Below, piece after piece: positions 35,584 to 44,552 of a DNA stretch of 64,000 nt. Positions within the stretch are counted from its first letter, which is position 1. The number at the start of each line of letters is the position of its first letter. The stretch is taken from positions 1-64,000 of the forward strand of contig CAWIXS010000026.1 in the NCBI GenBank assembly GCA_963840075.1, given 5' to 3'. The position numbers and the translations under genes are program-made. The DNA is from AWTP1-13 sp963840075 (lineage in GTDB: Bacteria > Pseudomonadota > Alphaproteobacteria > Rhizobiales > Hyphomicrobiaceae). Under the pieces are notes generated by a model, which had not been told where the DNA came from, did no database searches, and worked only from the letters and a program-made list of their open reading frames with translations.

Positions 35584-35609
35584 GCCGAATCCGAGCCGAG
35601 GCAACTGCC

Positions 35610-36122
35610 ATGCTGCACGTTCCCGCCGAGCTGCGGCAACCCTCCGCCGATGCCGTCGGCGCTCTGCTGCTCGCCATTGCCGCCGCGGTCATCCTCGCCG
35701 CGCTCGCCTTCGAGCATATCGGGGGCTATATCCCCTGCGCGCTCTGCCTGCAGCAGCGCTACGCCTACTATGGCGGCATCCCGGCGCTGGCCGCCGCCAT
35801 CGCCCTGTTGCGCGCCCGCAACGCACCGGCCGCGACCGCCGTCTTCCTCCTGGTCGGCGCCGCCTTCGTCATCAACGCCGGGCTCGGCATCTACCAGGCG
35901 GGCGCCGAGTGGAAATTCTGGGAGATCACGTCCTGCGGCGCTGCGGGCGGCGCGCCGAGGTTGGACATCGATAACCTCAACTTCGAAAAGGCGGCCATCT
36001 GCGGCCTGCCCAAGTGGCACTTCATGGGCCTCTCATTTGCCGGCTGGAACGTGGTCGTCTCCGCCCTCCTGGCGGCGGGCGCCTTCACAGCAGCGCTCGA
36101 GGCATGGCGCAGAGCACGCTAG
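35610..36122 (+). CDS. dsbB: Disulfide bond formation protein B family
   Basis: A 170-residue inner-membrane thiol oxidase that passes electrons from DsbA to quinone. The first periplasmic pair is in YIPCALCLQQRYAYYGGIPA (CxxC with the quinone-site arginine). The second pair is probably TSCGAAG and AAICGLPK. Four membrane helices are evident. The C-terminal segment (MGLSFAGWNVVVSALLAAGA) is typical of the short alphaproteobacterial DsbB-like proteins. Confidence 0.88.
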   Translation: MLHVPAELRQPSADAVGALLLAIAAAVILAALAFEHIGGYIPCALCLQQRYAYYGGIPALAAAIALLRARNAPAATAVFLLVGAAFVINAGLGIYQAGAEWKFWEITSCGAAGGAPRLDIDNLNFEKAAICGLPKWHFMGLSFAGWNVVVSALLAAGAFTAALEAWRRAR

Positions 36123-36178
36123 CCGCCCGGCCGCCGGGCGCGCTAGACTGCACGGCGAAGAGCTTACGAGGAGGGGGC

Positions 36179-37295
36179 ATGCGACTTCCCGCTGCATTGC
36201 TGGTGCTCGCGCCGCTGCTGGCGCTGCCGGCGCTGCTTGCCGCGCAGGTGACCCCGACCGTGGCGGTAGCCAAGCAGGACGATACGGGCAAGGCCGACGC
36301 CAAAGCCGCCAAGAAGGACAACGCCAAGCCGGCGGCGCGCAAGGCCAGGAAGGCCTCCAAGAGACCGCCGCCGACACCGGCCAGAATGCTGTTCGGGGCC
36401 GCCAGGACGCCGGCGCCGCTGGCGGCGCGGTCGATCGGGTTCTACGCCAAGGGCTGCCTCGCCGGCGCCCAGGCGCTCGCCATCGACGGCCCGGCCTGGC
36501 AGGCACATGCGCCTGTCGCGCAACCGCAACTGGGGCCACCCCGTCCTGATCGCGCTGGTCGAGAAGCTCGCCGTGGAGGCCAAGGAGCACGACGGCTGGC
36601 CCGGCCTGCTCGTCGGCGACATCTCCCAGCCGCGCGGCGGGCCGATGCTGACGGGCCACGCCAGCCACCAGGTCGGGCTCGATGCCGACGTCTGGTTCAC
36701 GCCGATGCCGGACCGCCGCCTCTCCGAGAAGGAGCGCGAGGAGCTCTCCGCCACCTCGATGCTCGCCGACGACCGTGTGTCGGTCGATCCCAAGGTGTGG
36801 ACGGAGACGCACGTGCGCCTCCTGAAGCGCGCCGCGAGCTACAAGGAGGTGGAGCGGGTGTGGGTGCACCCGGCGATCAAGAAGGCGGTGTGCGAGGCGA
36901 CGACCAGCGAGAAGGACCGCGGCTGGCTCAGCAAGGTGCGGGCCTACTGGGGCCACTACTACCACTTCCACATCCGCATCGGCTGCCCCAAGGGCAGCAC
37001 CAGCTGCGAGCGCCAGCCTCCGGTCCGCAGCGACGACGGCTGCGGCGCGGAGCTGACGCGCTGGCTGGCCCGGGTGAAGCCGCCGGTGCAGCCGCCCCCG
37101 CCGCCAAAGCCGGGCGTGCCGCGCCCCGAGAAGCGGCCGATCACGATCGAGCAGCTCCCGCCCGAGTGCCGGGTCGTGCTCAACGGCGGCCCTCTGGCGC
37201 CGACCACGAAGGCGGCGGCCAAGACTCCCGCGCTCAAAGCCCGCACGCTGGCGGCGAAGAGCAAGCCCGCACCGAAGAAGGAGACCGCGAAGTAG
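36179..37295 (+). pseudogene. mepA: Penicillin-insensitive murein endopeptidase MepA, frameshifted
   Basis: A LAS-family metalloendopeptidase that cuts D-Ala-mDAP crosslinks in the periplasm. The signal peptide (MRLPAALLVLAPLLALPALL) and a Lys/Ala-rich linker are in the frame from 36179. After GAQALAIDGPAWQ the frame is lost by one extra base near 36505, and the catalytic domain continues from 36507: MRLSRNRNWGHPVLIALVEK, DISQPRGGPMLTGHASHQVG, LDADVWFTP and GHYYHFHIRIGCPKG, with the zinc ligands present. Without correction the exported enzyme cannot be made; a start at 36507 would yield a cytosolic domain only. One base is enough to restore it, so a sequencing error is possible. Confidence 0.85.
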
Positions 37296-37492
37296 GGCGC
37301 AACAAAGCGTTAGCCGTCTCGCAAAGCGCCAGCCGTAATGCGCCGCTCTGCCCGTCCTGCGAAGCCGTGGCATCGTAGAATGCGCCGTCGCTCATTGCAC
37401 GGGCCCGAACGCGTCATGCTCTTGCCGCAAATCGCGGGTGGGGATACCAGCGGCAGGGTTCGACGGACGCGCCGGGGGCACCGGCAGGGGCA

Positions 37493-38494
37493 ATGACAAT
37501 TCTCATCACGGGGGCCACCGGCCTCGTCGGGCGCGCTCTCACGCAGCATCTCCTGGATCAGGGCGCCGATGTGCGCGTTATCACGCGGCGCCCGCACCGC
37601 GTGCTCGAGGCCTTCAACAGCAACCGGCTGTCCGCCTTCGAGTGGCACCCGCGCACCGAGCCCTTGCTGCCGGAAGCGCTGGAAGGCGTGGAGCGCGTCA
37701 TCCACCTGATGGGCGAGCCGATCTACGGCCCCGCCACGCGCGAGGCGCGCTGGCGCGTATCCGAATCCCGGCGCATCGCCGCAACCCGCCTCACGGAGGC
37801 GCTGGGGCGGCATCGCGTGCACCTCATCGTGGCGTCGAGCGCGGCGGTCTACGGCTTCGGCTCGGGCCCGCTCGTCAGCGAGTTTGCAAGCGAGCTGCCG
37901 CGCTCGAAGAACAAGCTCGTGCGCGCACTCAGGGCCGCCGAGCAGACGGCCGAGCAGATCGCCGCGAACGGCTCCACCGTCACCATCGTGCGTCTCGGCC
38001 TGGTGATCACACCGGGCGGCTTCATCGAGCCCTTACGGCAGCTCCACGCCGCCGGCTTCACCTGGAACGCGCCGCATCCGGACGCCATCAAACCCACGGT
38101 CATCCCCGCCATCGACCTGGAGGACGCCGTCGCCCTGCTCGGCTGGCTCGCGCGCGCGCGGCGGGTCTCCGGGCCCGTGAACGCGGTGGCCCCGGAGCCC
38201 TTGCGCTCGGGCGACCTCAAGGCACTCCTGGAGGAGGCTGCCCCGCGGCGGGTGCGCATTCCCCTGCCGCGCTTCCTCCTGCGTCGCTACGTCGGCACGC
38301 TCGCCGATGTGGTCTACAGCCACCAGCAGGTGGTCCCGGAGCGCCTGCTGAAGGAGGCGGGCTTCGAGTTCGCCCACCCCCACCCCAACGACAGCGTGCA
38401 CGCCGTACTGGCCCAGCAGGCGGAGGCCGCCGCTGCAGCGCGTCCGGCGCGCAAGCGCGGCTCGCTGCTCGCCGGCGTGCTGCAGAAGGGCTGA
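37493..38494 (+). CDS. TIGR01777 family epimerase (extended SDR)
   Basis: A 333-residue NAD(P)-binding protein. The N-terminal Rossmann loop is MTILITGATGLVGRALTQHL, followed by GVERVIHLMGEPIYGPATRE, the active-site region VASSAAVYGFGSGPLVSEF and VRLGLVITPGGFIEPLRQL. The C-terminal DUF1731 part has NAVAPEPLRSGDLKALLEE and SHQQVVPERLLKEAGFEF. Relatives are linked to cell-division inhibitor SulA-like annotations in older literature, but no reaction is known. The gene seems to stand alone. Confidence 0.8.
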   Translation: MTILITGATGLVGRALTQHLLDQGADVRVITRRPHRVLEAFNSNRLSAFEWHPRTEPLLPEALEGVERVIHLMGEPIYGPATREARWRVSESRRIAATRLTEALGRHRVHLIVASSAAVYGFGSGPLVSEFASELPRSKNKLVRALRAAEQTAEQIAANGSTVTIVRLGLVITPGGFIEPLRQLHAAGFTWNAPHPDAIKPTVIPAIDLEDAVALLGWLARARRVSGPVNAVAPEPLRSGDLKALLEEAAPRRVRIPLPRFLLRRYVGTLADVVYSHQQVVPERLLKEAGFEFAHPHPNDSVHAVLAQQAEAAAAARPARKRGSLLAGVLQKG

Positions 38495-38630
38495 GCGCCT
38501 TGCCGGTTCGCCATCAGAGCTACGGACTCCACCAGGCTTCCCCCGTATGGTCGAGAAGCACGCCCGGGTCGCAAGGGCGCTGAGGCCCACACAGGTTGGT
38601 GAAATAAACGACCACACGAGGATTGCACGC

Positions 38631-38993
38631 ATGTCCGAGATCGATCACCGCGCCACCCTGAGCGAGCTCAACCGCAACTACATTCGGGCGGTCGACCAAG
38701 CCGATGTCGGTTGGTTCGACGCCAACCTCGCCGCCGATTTCCACAACACCAACGCCGATGGCACCCTGATCGACCGCGCGGCCTTTCTTGCCCAGACCGG
38801 CCGCGGGTCGTCGGTCAGGAGCATCCGCGAGCACGACGTCGTGATCCGCATTCTCGGCAACTTCGCGATCATCCACGCGCGCACAACCTACCAGAAGGCG
38901 GACGGCACCCCTGGGGCTGGTCGCTACACCGACGACTGGCAGCTGCGGGACGGACGCTGGCAGTGCGTCTCGGCGCACGTCACGCGCTCTTAG
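38631..38993 (+). CDS. NTF2-like / DUF4440 family protein
   Basis: A 120-residue protein with the cone-shaped NTF2 fold pattern: an N-terminal helix with LNRNYIRAVDQADVGWFDAN, LAADFHNTNADGTLIDRAAF, then strands VVIRILGNFAIIHARTTYQK and YTDDWQLRDGRWQCVSAHVT. Such proteins are small-molecule enzymes or accessory domains of unknown substrate. GAGGA lies before the start at 38631; the longer frame upstream lacks family similarity. Confidence 0.75.
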   Translation: MSEIDHRATLSELNRNYIRAVDQADVGWFDANLAADFHNTNADGTLIDRAAFLAQTGRGSSVRSIREHDVVIRILGNFAIIHARTTYQKADGTPGAGRYTDDWQLRDGRWQCVSAHVTRS

Positions 38994-39149
38994 TCCGAAG
39001 TTCCTGGAGCAGGGAGCCGAAAAAACCCGCCGCTTCAAGCGGTTGATGCTATCAACACAGTATCGGCCACTGGGTAGAAAAAATCTGCGTTTCGATGCCT
39101 CCAGTCGCCTGTCGATGTTGCCTGCCTCTTGACAACAAAGGCTGGGTCG

Positions 39150-39600
39150 TCTTGGCGGAGCCAAGCTCCGCTTGGACGTGGGCGTGGATCACGATACCGC
39201 GGCGTCCGCGGTCAATGCGATCCGCCGCTGGTGGAGCACGATGGGACAGGCCCGCTATCCACGAGCCAGGCGGCTGATGATCACCGCCGATGGCGGCGGT
39301 TCGAACGGTGCGCGCGTCCGCCTGTAAAAGGTCGAGCTGCAAAAGCTCGTCGACGAGATCGCCATTCCCGTCACGGTCTGCCACCTGCCGCCCGGCACCA
39401 GCAAATGGAACAAGATCGAGCACCGCCTGTTCGCGTGCATCACCAAGAACTGGCGCGGCAAGCCGCTCCTCAGCCATCGCGCCATCGTGCAGTCGATCGG
39501 CGCCACGACCACACGCAAAGGTCTCCAAGCGCGCGCCGAGCCGACACCAACACCTACCCCGCCGGCATCAAGAGTCAGTGCATCGACACGAGATCGGCCA
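39150..39600 (+). pseudogene. ISAzo13-type transposase fragment
   Basis: The plus strand reads LRLDVGVDHDTAASAVNAIR, RWWSTMGQARYPRARRLMIT, ADGGGSNGARVRL, a TAA stop (39325-39327), then KVELQKLVDEIAIPVTVCHL, PPGTSKWNKIEHRLFACITK and NWRGKPLLSHRAIVQSIGAT. This is the DDE catalytic end of ISAzo13-family transposases, in which W normally stands where the stop is. The N-terminal half is missing. The remnant shows past IS activity next to the eno region. Confidence 0.8.
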
Positions 39601-39768
39601 CCCTGGCCGTCGAGCGAATCGCGCTTTCGATGCCTGCAATCGACCTGCACGCTGTCAGCCTGTCCGAGTCGATTGACACGAGTGATTTGCGGTCGGTCTG
39701 CAAGCGAGGATCGGAGCCGAGGCGACCGGCGACTGCTCCGCCATGTGCTCCTTATCACGCGTTGGGCG

Positions 39769-40176
39769 CTATTTGCGGCCGCGCTTCCTGAAGAAGGCGA
39801 CGTTGATCATCTGGGCCGCCAGGCACAGGACGAGAAGCAGAAGGACGCTCGCCGAGCTCCATTTGTCGCGTGGCGGAAGGTCGACGACCTCCAGCAGGTG
39901 GAGGCCGAGCGCGCTGCCGGCGAGGAGGGCGATGATGCGCCAGTCGTTCCAGTGCGCCATGGGGCGCCGCGTCCAGGCCTGCACGCGGCGGTGCCAGGCG
40001 CGATCTCCATTCAGCACGCGGTGGACCGCCATCCACACCGCGGCCAGGGCGAGGAGGATCAGGATATTGGCGGTCGTGCGCCAGTTGCCGTCGGTGAGAT
40101 CCCCGAACGTCAGCAGCAACAGGCTGGTCCCCCCGGCGAGCACCATCATGGTGTGCCAGCCGCTCCATCTCTGCAT
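39769..40176 (-). CDS. Hypothetical membrane protein
   Basis: A 135-residue protein from the MQRWSGWHTMMVLAGGTSLL start. Four hydrophobic stretches are visible (TMMVLAGGTSLLLLTFGDL, NILILLALAAVWMAVHRVL, RIIALLAGSALGLHLLEVV, SASVLLLLVLCLAAQMINVA), separated by Trp/Arg-rich loops. I do not recognise the family. The open frame extends upstream to 40437, but that part is antisense-like noise and overlaps eno. Confidence 0.5.
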   Translation of the reverse strand: MQRWSGWHTMMVLAGGTSLLLLTFGDLTDGNWRTTANILILLALAAVWMAVHRVLNGDRAWHRRVQAWTRRPMAHWNDWRIIALLAGSALGLHLLEVVDLPPRDKWSSASVLLLLVLCLAAQMINVAFFRKRGRK

Positions 40177-40264
40177 GCGGCGTCCCCCGTCCCGCCGTTG
40201 TCGGGCGCGCCCGCCCGTCGCTACACTTGCATTGGCGGCGGGCAGGCGTGCCCGCTCGCCGCGG

Positions 40265-41551
40265 CTAGGTCCGCAACGCCCGCAATGCTGCCCGTCCCGC
40301 ATACTCAGCCTGGTCGCCCAGCTCCTCCTCGATGCGGATGAGCTGGTTGTACTTGGCCGTGCGGTCGGAGCGCGAGAGCGAGCCGGTCTTAATCTGACCC
40401 GCATTGGTTGCCACGGCAATGTCGGCAATGGTCGCATCCTCGGTCTCGCCCGAGCGGTGCGAGATCACGGCCGTGTAGGCTGCAGCGTGGGCCATGGCCA
40501 CACAGTCGAGGGTCTCGCTGAGCGACCCGATCTGGTTGACCTTGACCAGGATCGAGTTGGCGATACCCTTGGCGATGCCCTGCTCGAGCCGCGCCGTGTT
40601 GGTGACGAACAAGTCGTCGCCGACGAGCTGGCATCTGGCCCCGATCGCCTCGGTGAGCGCCTTCCAGCCGTCCCAGTCGTCCTCGGACATGCCGTCCTCG
40701 ATGGAGACGATCGGGAACCGCGCGACGAGCCGGGCGAGGTACTCGGCCATCCCGGCGCTGTCGAGCGACTTGCCCTCGCCTTCGAGCTGGTACTTGCCGT
40801 CGCGGTAGAACTCGGTGGCGGCGCAATCGAGCGCCAGCACGATGTCCTCGCTCGGCGTGTAGCCCGCCGCTTCGATCGCCTTCATGAGGAAGGAGAGCGC
40901 CTCCTCGGCCGACCTCAGGTTGGGCGCGAAGCCGCCCTCGTCGCCGACGTTGGTGGCGTGGCCCGCGTCCTTCAGCGCCTTGCGCAGCGTGTGGAACACC
41001 TCCGCGCCCATGCGGATCGCGTCGGCGCAGGACCCCGCCCCCACCGGCATGATCATGAACTCCTGGATGTCGATGGGGTTGTCGGCATGCGCCCCACCGT
41101 TGACGATGTTCATCATCGGCACCGGCAGCAGATGCGCACGCACGCCGCCGAGATAGCGATAGAGCGGCAGCTCGCGCGCCTCGGCCGCGGCCTTGGCGAC
41201 GGCCAGCGACACGCCCAGGATGGCGTTGGCGCCGAGCCGGGCCTTGTTGGGCGTGCCGTCGAGCTTGATAAGCGCATCGTCGATGCGGCGCTGGTCCTCG
41301 GCCTCCATGCCCGACAACGCATCGAAGATCTCGCCGTTGACGGCGTCGACCGCCTTCAGCACGCCCTTGCCGAGGAAGCGCGCCTTGTCGCCGTCCCTGA
41401 GCTCGATCGCCTCGTGTGCTCCAGTGGAGGCCCCGGACGGCACCGCCGCACGTCCGAGGGCGCCGTCCTCCAGCACCACGTCCACCTCGACTGTGGGGTT
41501 GCCCCGGCTGTCCAGGATCTCGCGGCCGATGATGTCGACGATGGCGGTCAT
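40265..41551 (-). CDS. eno: Enolase
   Basis: Converts 2-phosphoglycerate to phosphoenolpyruvate in glycolysis and gluconeogenesis. The 428-residue protein starts MTAIVDIIGREILDSRGNPT and carries AVPSGASTGAHEAIELRDGD, GANAILGVSLAVAKAAA, the metal ligands in VLALDCAATEFYRDG and VSIEDGMSEDDWDGW, GDDLFVTN, the catalytic lysine in SILVKVNQIGSLSETLD and the signature AVISHRSGETEDATIADIAV. The upstream frame to 41689 is not conserved. Confidence 0.97.
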   Translation of the reverse strand: MTAIVDIIGREILDSRGNPTVEVDVVLEDGALGRAAVPSGASTGAHEAIELRDGDKARFLGKGVLKAVDAVNGEIFDALSGMEAEDQRRIDDALIKLDGTPNKARLGANAILGVSLAVAKAAAEARELPLYRYLGGVRAHLLPVPMMNIVNGGAHADNPIDIQEFMIMPVGAGSCADAIRMGAEVFHTLRKALKDAGHATNVGDEGGFAPNLRSAEEALSFLMKAIEAAGYTPSEDIVLALDCAATEFYRDGKYQLEGEGKSLDSAGMAEYLARLVARFPIVSIEDGMSEDDWDGWKALTEAIGARCQLVGDDLFVTNTARLEQGIAKGIANSILVKVNQIGSLSETLDCVAMAHAAAYTAVISHRSGETEDATIADIAVATNAGQIKTGSLSRSDRTAKYNQLIRIEEELGDQAEYAGRAALRALRT

Positions 41552-41934
41552 GGGGTCGTCCTCTTCATCTGCATGGGGGCTCGTGGGCTCGGCGCCGTCG
41601 CGAGGCCTTTTAGCCCGTACGTCGCGCCCCTGGAAGCACCTGCCGCAAATCGTAGCGGGCGATGTCGGGGTCGCAGGCCTTCGGCCCACGGCAAGGGCAA
41701 CGCTCCACTCTGCAGACTGCCACGCTCATCGTGCCCGACGGGCCCACTTCGTGCTCGGCAACAACAGGTGCAACTCCGTCGGCAGCCGCGATCTGTCGCT
41801 GCGCATCGGCGTCGGCTCGTGCCCATCGAGCTTGTCATCGGCCGCGTCGGTGCCACATTCTGAGGGGCGACCCACGACCCGTCATCCCGGAAGCCGAGGG
41901 CGCAGCCCGAAGCCGTCCGGCACCTCGAGAGCCA
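41552..41934. other. Intergenic region between eno and queC
   Basis: A 383-base divergent spacer. No recognisable gene. At 41878-41930 it contains a GTCATCCCGG-type repeat fragment. No preQ1 riboswitch-like structure is evident ahead of queC, and I see no clear promoter boxes. Confidence 0.35.
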
Positions 41935-42654
41935 GTGAGCCAAACCTCAACGAACGAAACGCCGGCGCTTGTCCTGTTCTCCGGGGGCCAGGACTCCACG
42001 GTCTGCCTCGCCTGGGCGCTCGACCGCTTCGACCGGGTCGAGACCGTGGGCTTCAGCTACGGCCAGCGCCACGCGGTGGAGCTCACCCAGCGCCCCGTCG
42101 TGCGCGAGGCTCTCGCCGCCCGCTTCCCGCAGTGGCAGCCCCGTCTCGGCGAGGACCACCTGCTCGAGCTGGCCACGCTGGGGCGCATCTCCGAGACGGC
42201 ACTGACGCGCGAGGTGCAGTTCGAGCTGACGGAGGCGGGGCTGCCCAACACCTTCGTGCCCGGCCGCAACCTGCTGTTCTTCACCTACGCGGCGGCGCTG
42301 GCCTGGCGGCGCGGCATCAGCACGCTGGTCGGCGGCATGTGCGAGACCGACTACTCGGGCTATCCCGACTGCCGCAACGACACGCTGCAGAGCCTGGCAC
42401 AGTCGATCTCGCTCGGCATGGATGCCGCCTTCGCCATCGAGACCCCGCTGATGTGGATCGACAAGGCCGCCACCTGGGAGCTGGCCGAGCAGCTCGGGGG
42501 TGCCGCCTTGCTCGACCTCATCGTCGAGCACACGCACACCTGCTACACACCGGACCGCACCACCCGCCACCCCTGGGGCTACGGCTGCGGCCAATGCCCG
42601 GCGTGCGGGCTGCGCGCGAAAGGATGGGAGAGATGGCAGAGCGCCAAGACCTGA
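41935..42654 (+). CDS. queC: 7-cyano-7-deazaguanine synthase QueC
   Basis: An ATP-dependent enzyme that makes preQ0, the precursor of queuosine in tRNA. The PP-loop is VLFSGGQDSTVCLAWALDRF. Conserved motifs follow: VGFSYGQRHAVEL, PNTFVPGRNLLFFTYAAALA, VGGMCETDYSGYPDCRNDT and the zinc cysteines in HTCYTPDR and GYGCGQCPACGLRAKGWE. The start is a GTG giving 239 residues, close to the family norm; the longer frame upstream runs through the repeat and is not conserved. The next small gene overlaps its 3' end. Confidence 0.95.
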   Translation: MSQTSTNETPALVLFSGGQDSTVCLAWALDRFDRVETVGFSYGQRHAVELTQRPVVREALAARFPQWQPRLGEDHLLELATLGRISETALTREVQFELTEAGLPNTFVPGRNLLFFTYAAALAWRRGISTLVGGMCETDYSGYPDCRNDTLQSLAQSISLGMDAAFAIETPLMWIDKAATWELAEQLGGAALLDLIVEHTHTCYTPDRTTRHPWGYGCGQCPACGLRAKGWERWQSAKT

Positions 42655-42884
42655 TCCGTGCCGTCGACCTGGCGCTGGCCGGCGACTGGAACGCCGCGCA
42701 CGAGATCGTGCAGCAGGACGAGGCCGACCCCACCTTCTGCTGGGTGCACGCGGTGCTGCACAAGATCGAGGGCGATGCGGGGAACGCCCGCTACTGGTAC
42801 CGCCGCTCCGGCGGCCAGGCCTACGAGGCCTACGCCAACCCCAACGCGGAATTGGCCGCCATCAAGGCCGCGCTCACCTATTGA
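42633..42884 (+). CDS. Small conserved hypothetical protein
   Basis: An 83-residue acidic helical protein that overlaps queC by 22 bases in another frame. DLIRAVDLALAGDWNAAHEI, VQQDEADPTFCWVHAVLHKI and EGDAGNARYWYRRSGGQAYE give a pattern like a single TPR-type hairpin. Similar short proteins with the HxVLHKIEGDxxNARYWYRRAG signature occur widely in proteobacteria, without known function. The overlap implies cotranslation with queC, but I know of no functional tie. Confidence 0.7.
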   Translation: MAERQDLIRAVDLALAGDWNAAHEIVQQDEADPTFCWVHAVLHKIEGDAGNARYWYRRSGGQAYEAYANPNAELAAIKAALTY

Positions 42885-43136
42885 GGCTCCGCGCCGGGCT
42901 CCACTGCACCCTGTGCTGCACAGCGACCTTGGCCACGGAGCGGCCGCCGCAATGTTGCAGAGGGGAACGCAACTCTCCCACGCAGATGGCCCTATTTCTG
43001 CCGCCTCGGGCGGGAGCGTGTAGACTACCTGCCCGGCGGCGAAGGCCGCAGAAGCGCTTCCTGCGCAGCGGCAGGGGCCTTCCTGAAGCCGCCTTCCTCC
43101 AAGGGTACAGGGGGAGGCAAAAGCCCGCGAAAAGCC

Positions 43137-43904
43137 ATGGTTGAGCTCGCCACATCTCCCTCCTTCCGCCTCGACGGCAAGCGCGCGCTGGTGACAGGCG
43201 CGGGCCGCGGCATCGGCCTTGCCGCCGCCGGGGCCCTGGCCGACGCCGGCGCGCACGTCACCCTCGCCGCCCGCACGCGGGGGGAGATCGAAGCCGCCGC
43301 AGAGGCGATCCACGCCCGCGGCCAGCAGGCCCGGGCGCTCGTCCTCGACGTGACCGATCTGGCCGCGGTGCAGGCGGCGGTCGCCGGCACGCAGCCCTTC
43401 GACATCCTCCTCAACAACGCCGGCACCAACCGCCCCAAGCCGCTCCTCGATGTCACCATCGAGGACTTCGACGCCATCATGGGCCTCAACGTGCGCGCGG
43501 CCTACTTCGTCGCCCAGGCCGTGGCGCGCAGGCTCGTCGAGGCCGGCGCCAGGGGCTCGATCATCAACGTCTCCTCGCAGATGGGGCATGTGGGCGCCGC
43601 GCGGCGCACGGTCTACTGCGCCTCCAAGCACGCCATGGAGGGCTTCACCAAGGCGATGGCCATCGAGCTGGCACCCCACGGCATCCGCGTCAACAGCCTC
43701 GGCCCCACCTTCCTCGAGACGCCCCTCACCCGCCCCTTCTTCGAGAATGCGGCGTTCAAGGCCGAGGTGCTCTCCAGGATCAAGCTCGGCCGCCTCGGCC
43801 GGCTCGACGACATCACGGGCGCCATCGTGTTCCTTGCCTCCGACGCCTCCGCCCTCATGACCGGCGCCGCGCTCCTCGTCGACGGCGGCTGGACCGCGGA
43901 GTGA
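43137..43904 (+). CDS. Short-chain dehydrogenase/reductase
   Basis: A 255-residue classical SDR. The cofactor loop is ALVTGAGRGIGLAAAGALAD, NNAG is in FDILLNNAGTNRPKPLLDV, the catalytic Ser in IINVSSQMGHVGAARRTVY and the Tyr-Lys in VYCASKHAMEGFTKAMAIEL. TARTRGEIE-type residues after strand 2 (LAARTRGEIEAA) suggest NADP. The closest style is the gluconate 5-dehydrogenase/SDR group, but the substrate is not clear. Its start ATG lies in the context GCCATGG; no neighbouring pathway gene helps. Confidence 0.8.
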   Translation: MVELATSPSFRLDGKRALVTGAGRGIGLAAAGALADAGAHVTLAARTRGEIEAAAEAIHARGQQARALVLDVTDLAAVQAAVAGTQPFDILLNNAGTNRPKPLLDVTIEDFDAIMGLNVRAAYFVAQAVARRLVEAGARGSIINVSSQMGHVGAARRTVYCASKHAMEGFTKAMAIELAPHGIRVNSLGPTFLETPLTRPFFENAAFKAEVLSRIKLGRLGRLDDITGAIVFLASDASALMTGAALLVDGGWTAE

Positions 43905-44122
43905 GGCACCCACCACCCGCCATCCCGGAAGCGGAGACGCTTGCGCCGAGGCCATCGGGCCCCGCCGTCCGAATCGGAAGTGTACTTCCAACCCCGGCGG
44001 CGCGAATCGGCTTAGGTTGCGGCCGCAAACCGCGCCGGGGTCTACGTTCGGGGACTGACGCAGACAGGAACATTGCTGCGGCATGGCTCCGGCAAGCGGC
44101 AAGAAGAAAAAGAGGTTCCACC

Positions 44123-44362
44123 ATGTCGCCAGCAATGCGCAAAGCTCTGGACGTTCTGACCACCATCGGCCTCACCGCCGCGGTCTTCTTCATCATCGTC
44201 GTCGCCAACGCGTTCCTCATGGCGCGCGGCAACTACACCACCGGCTTCAGCCTCTGGTACCGCTTCATCCTGCGCCCCGACATCCTCGGAACCATCGTGC
44301 TGACCGCGGTCGTGGCCAACCTCTACGTGCTCTGGAAGCAGGGCGGCCGCCCGCGGCTCTGA
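44123..44362 (+). CDS. Small two-helix membrane protein
   Basis: A 79-residue protein with two hydrophobic segments (LTTIGLTAAVFFIIVVANAF and ILGTIVLTAVVANLYVLWKQ) joined by ARGNYTTGFSLWYRFILRPD. AGAGG precedes the start at 44123. It looks like a genuine small inner-membrane protein, family unknown. A palindromic element follows 6 bases after the stop. Confidence 0.6.
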   Translation: MSPAMRKALDVLTTIGLTAAVFFIIVVANAFLMARGNYTTGFSLWYRFILRPDILGTIVLTAVVANLYVLWKQGGRPRL

Positions 44363-44368
44363 CAGCGG

Positions 44369-44403
44369 CGGTGTCAGACCCTCCGCCTCCGGGTCTGACA
44401 CCG
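44369..44403. repeat. Palindromic element, compact form
   Basis: CGGTGTCAGACCC and GGGTCTGACACCG are perfect 13-base arms with nine bases between. It has the same arm core as the elements at 31669 and 47292 and lies just 3' of the small membrane protein gene, where it may also terminate transcription. Confidence 0.75.
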
Positions 44404-44552
44404 TGACGCCACGCCGGTTCATCGTTGGAGGCGAACGGCCCGGCCCCGTGCTGGCAGCATCCGTGCCACGCATGGCCGGTGCACACTTGGAACGCGGCAG
44501 GAAATCCGGCAAAGTGCGGGCCTGCCCTGGCAAGCCACACCCGAGCGCACCG

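Noticed and set aside
43901..44122. N-terminal extension of the small membrane protein gene
   Set aside because: The upstream residues derive from a GCCATCCCGG-type repeat fragment and spacer; a ribosome-binding site supports the start at 44123.
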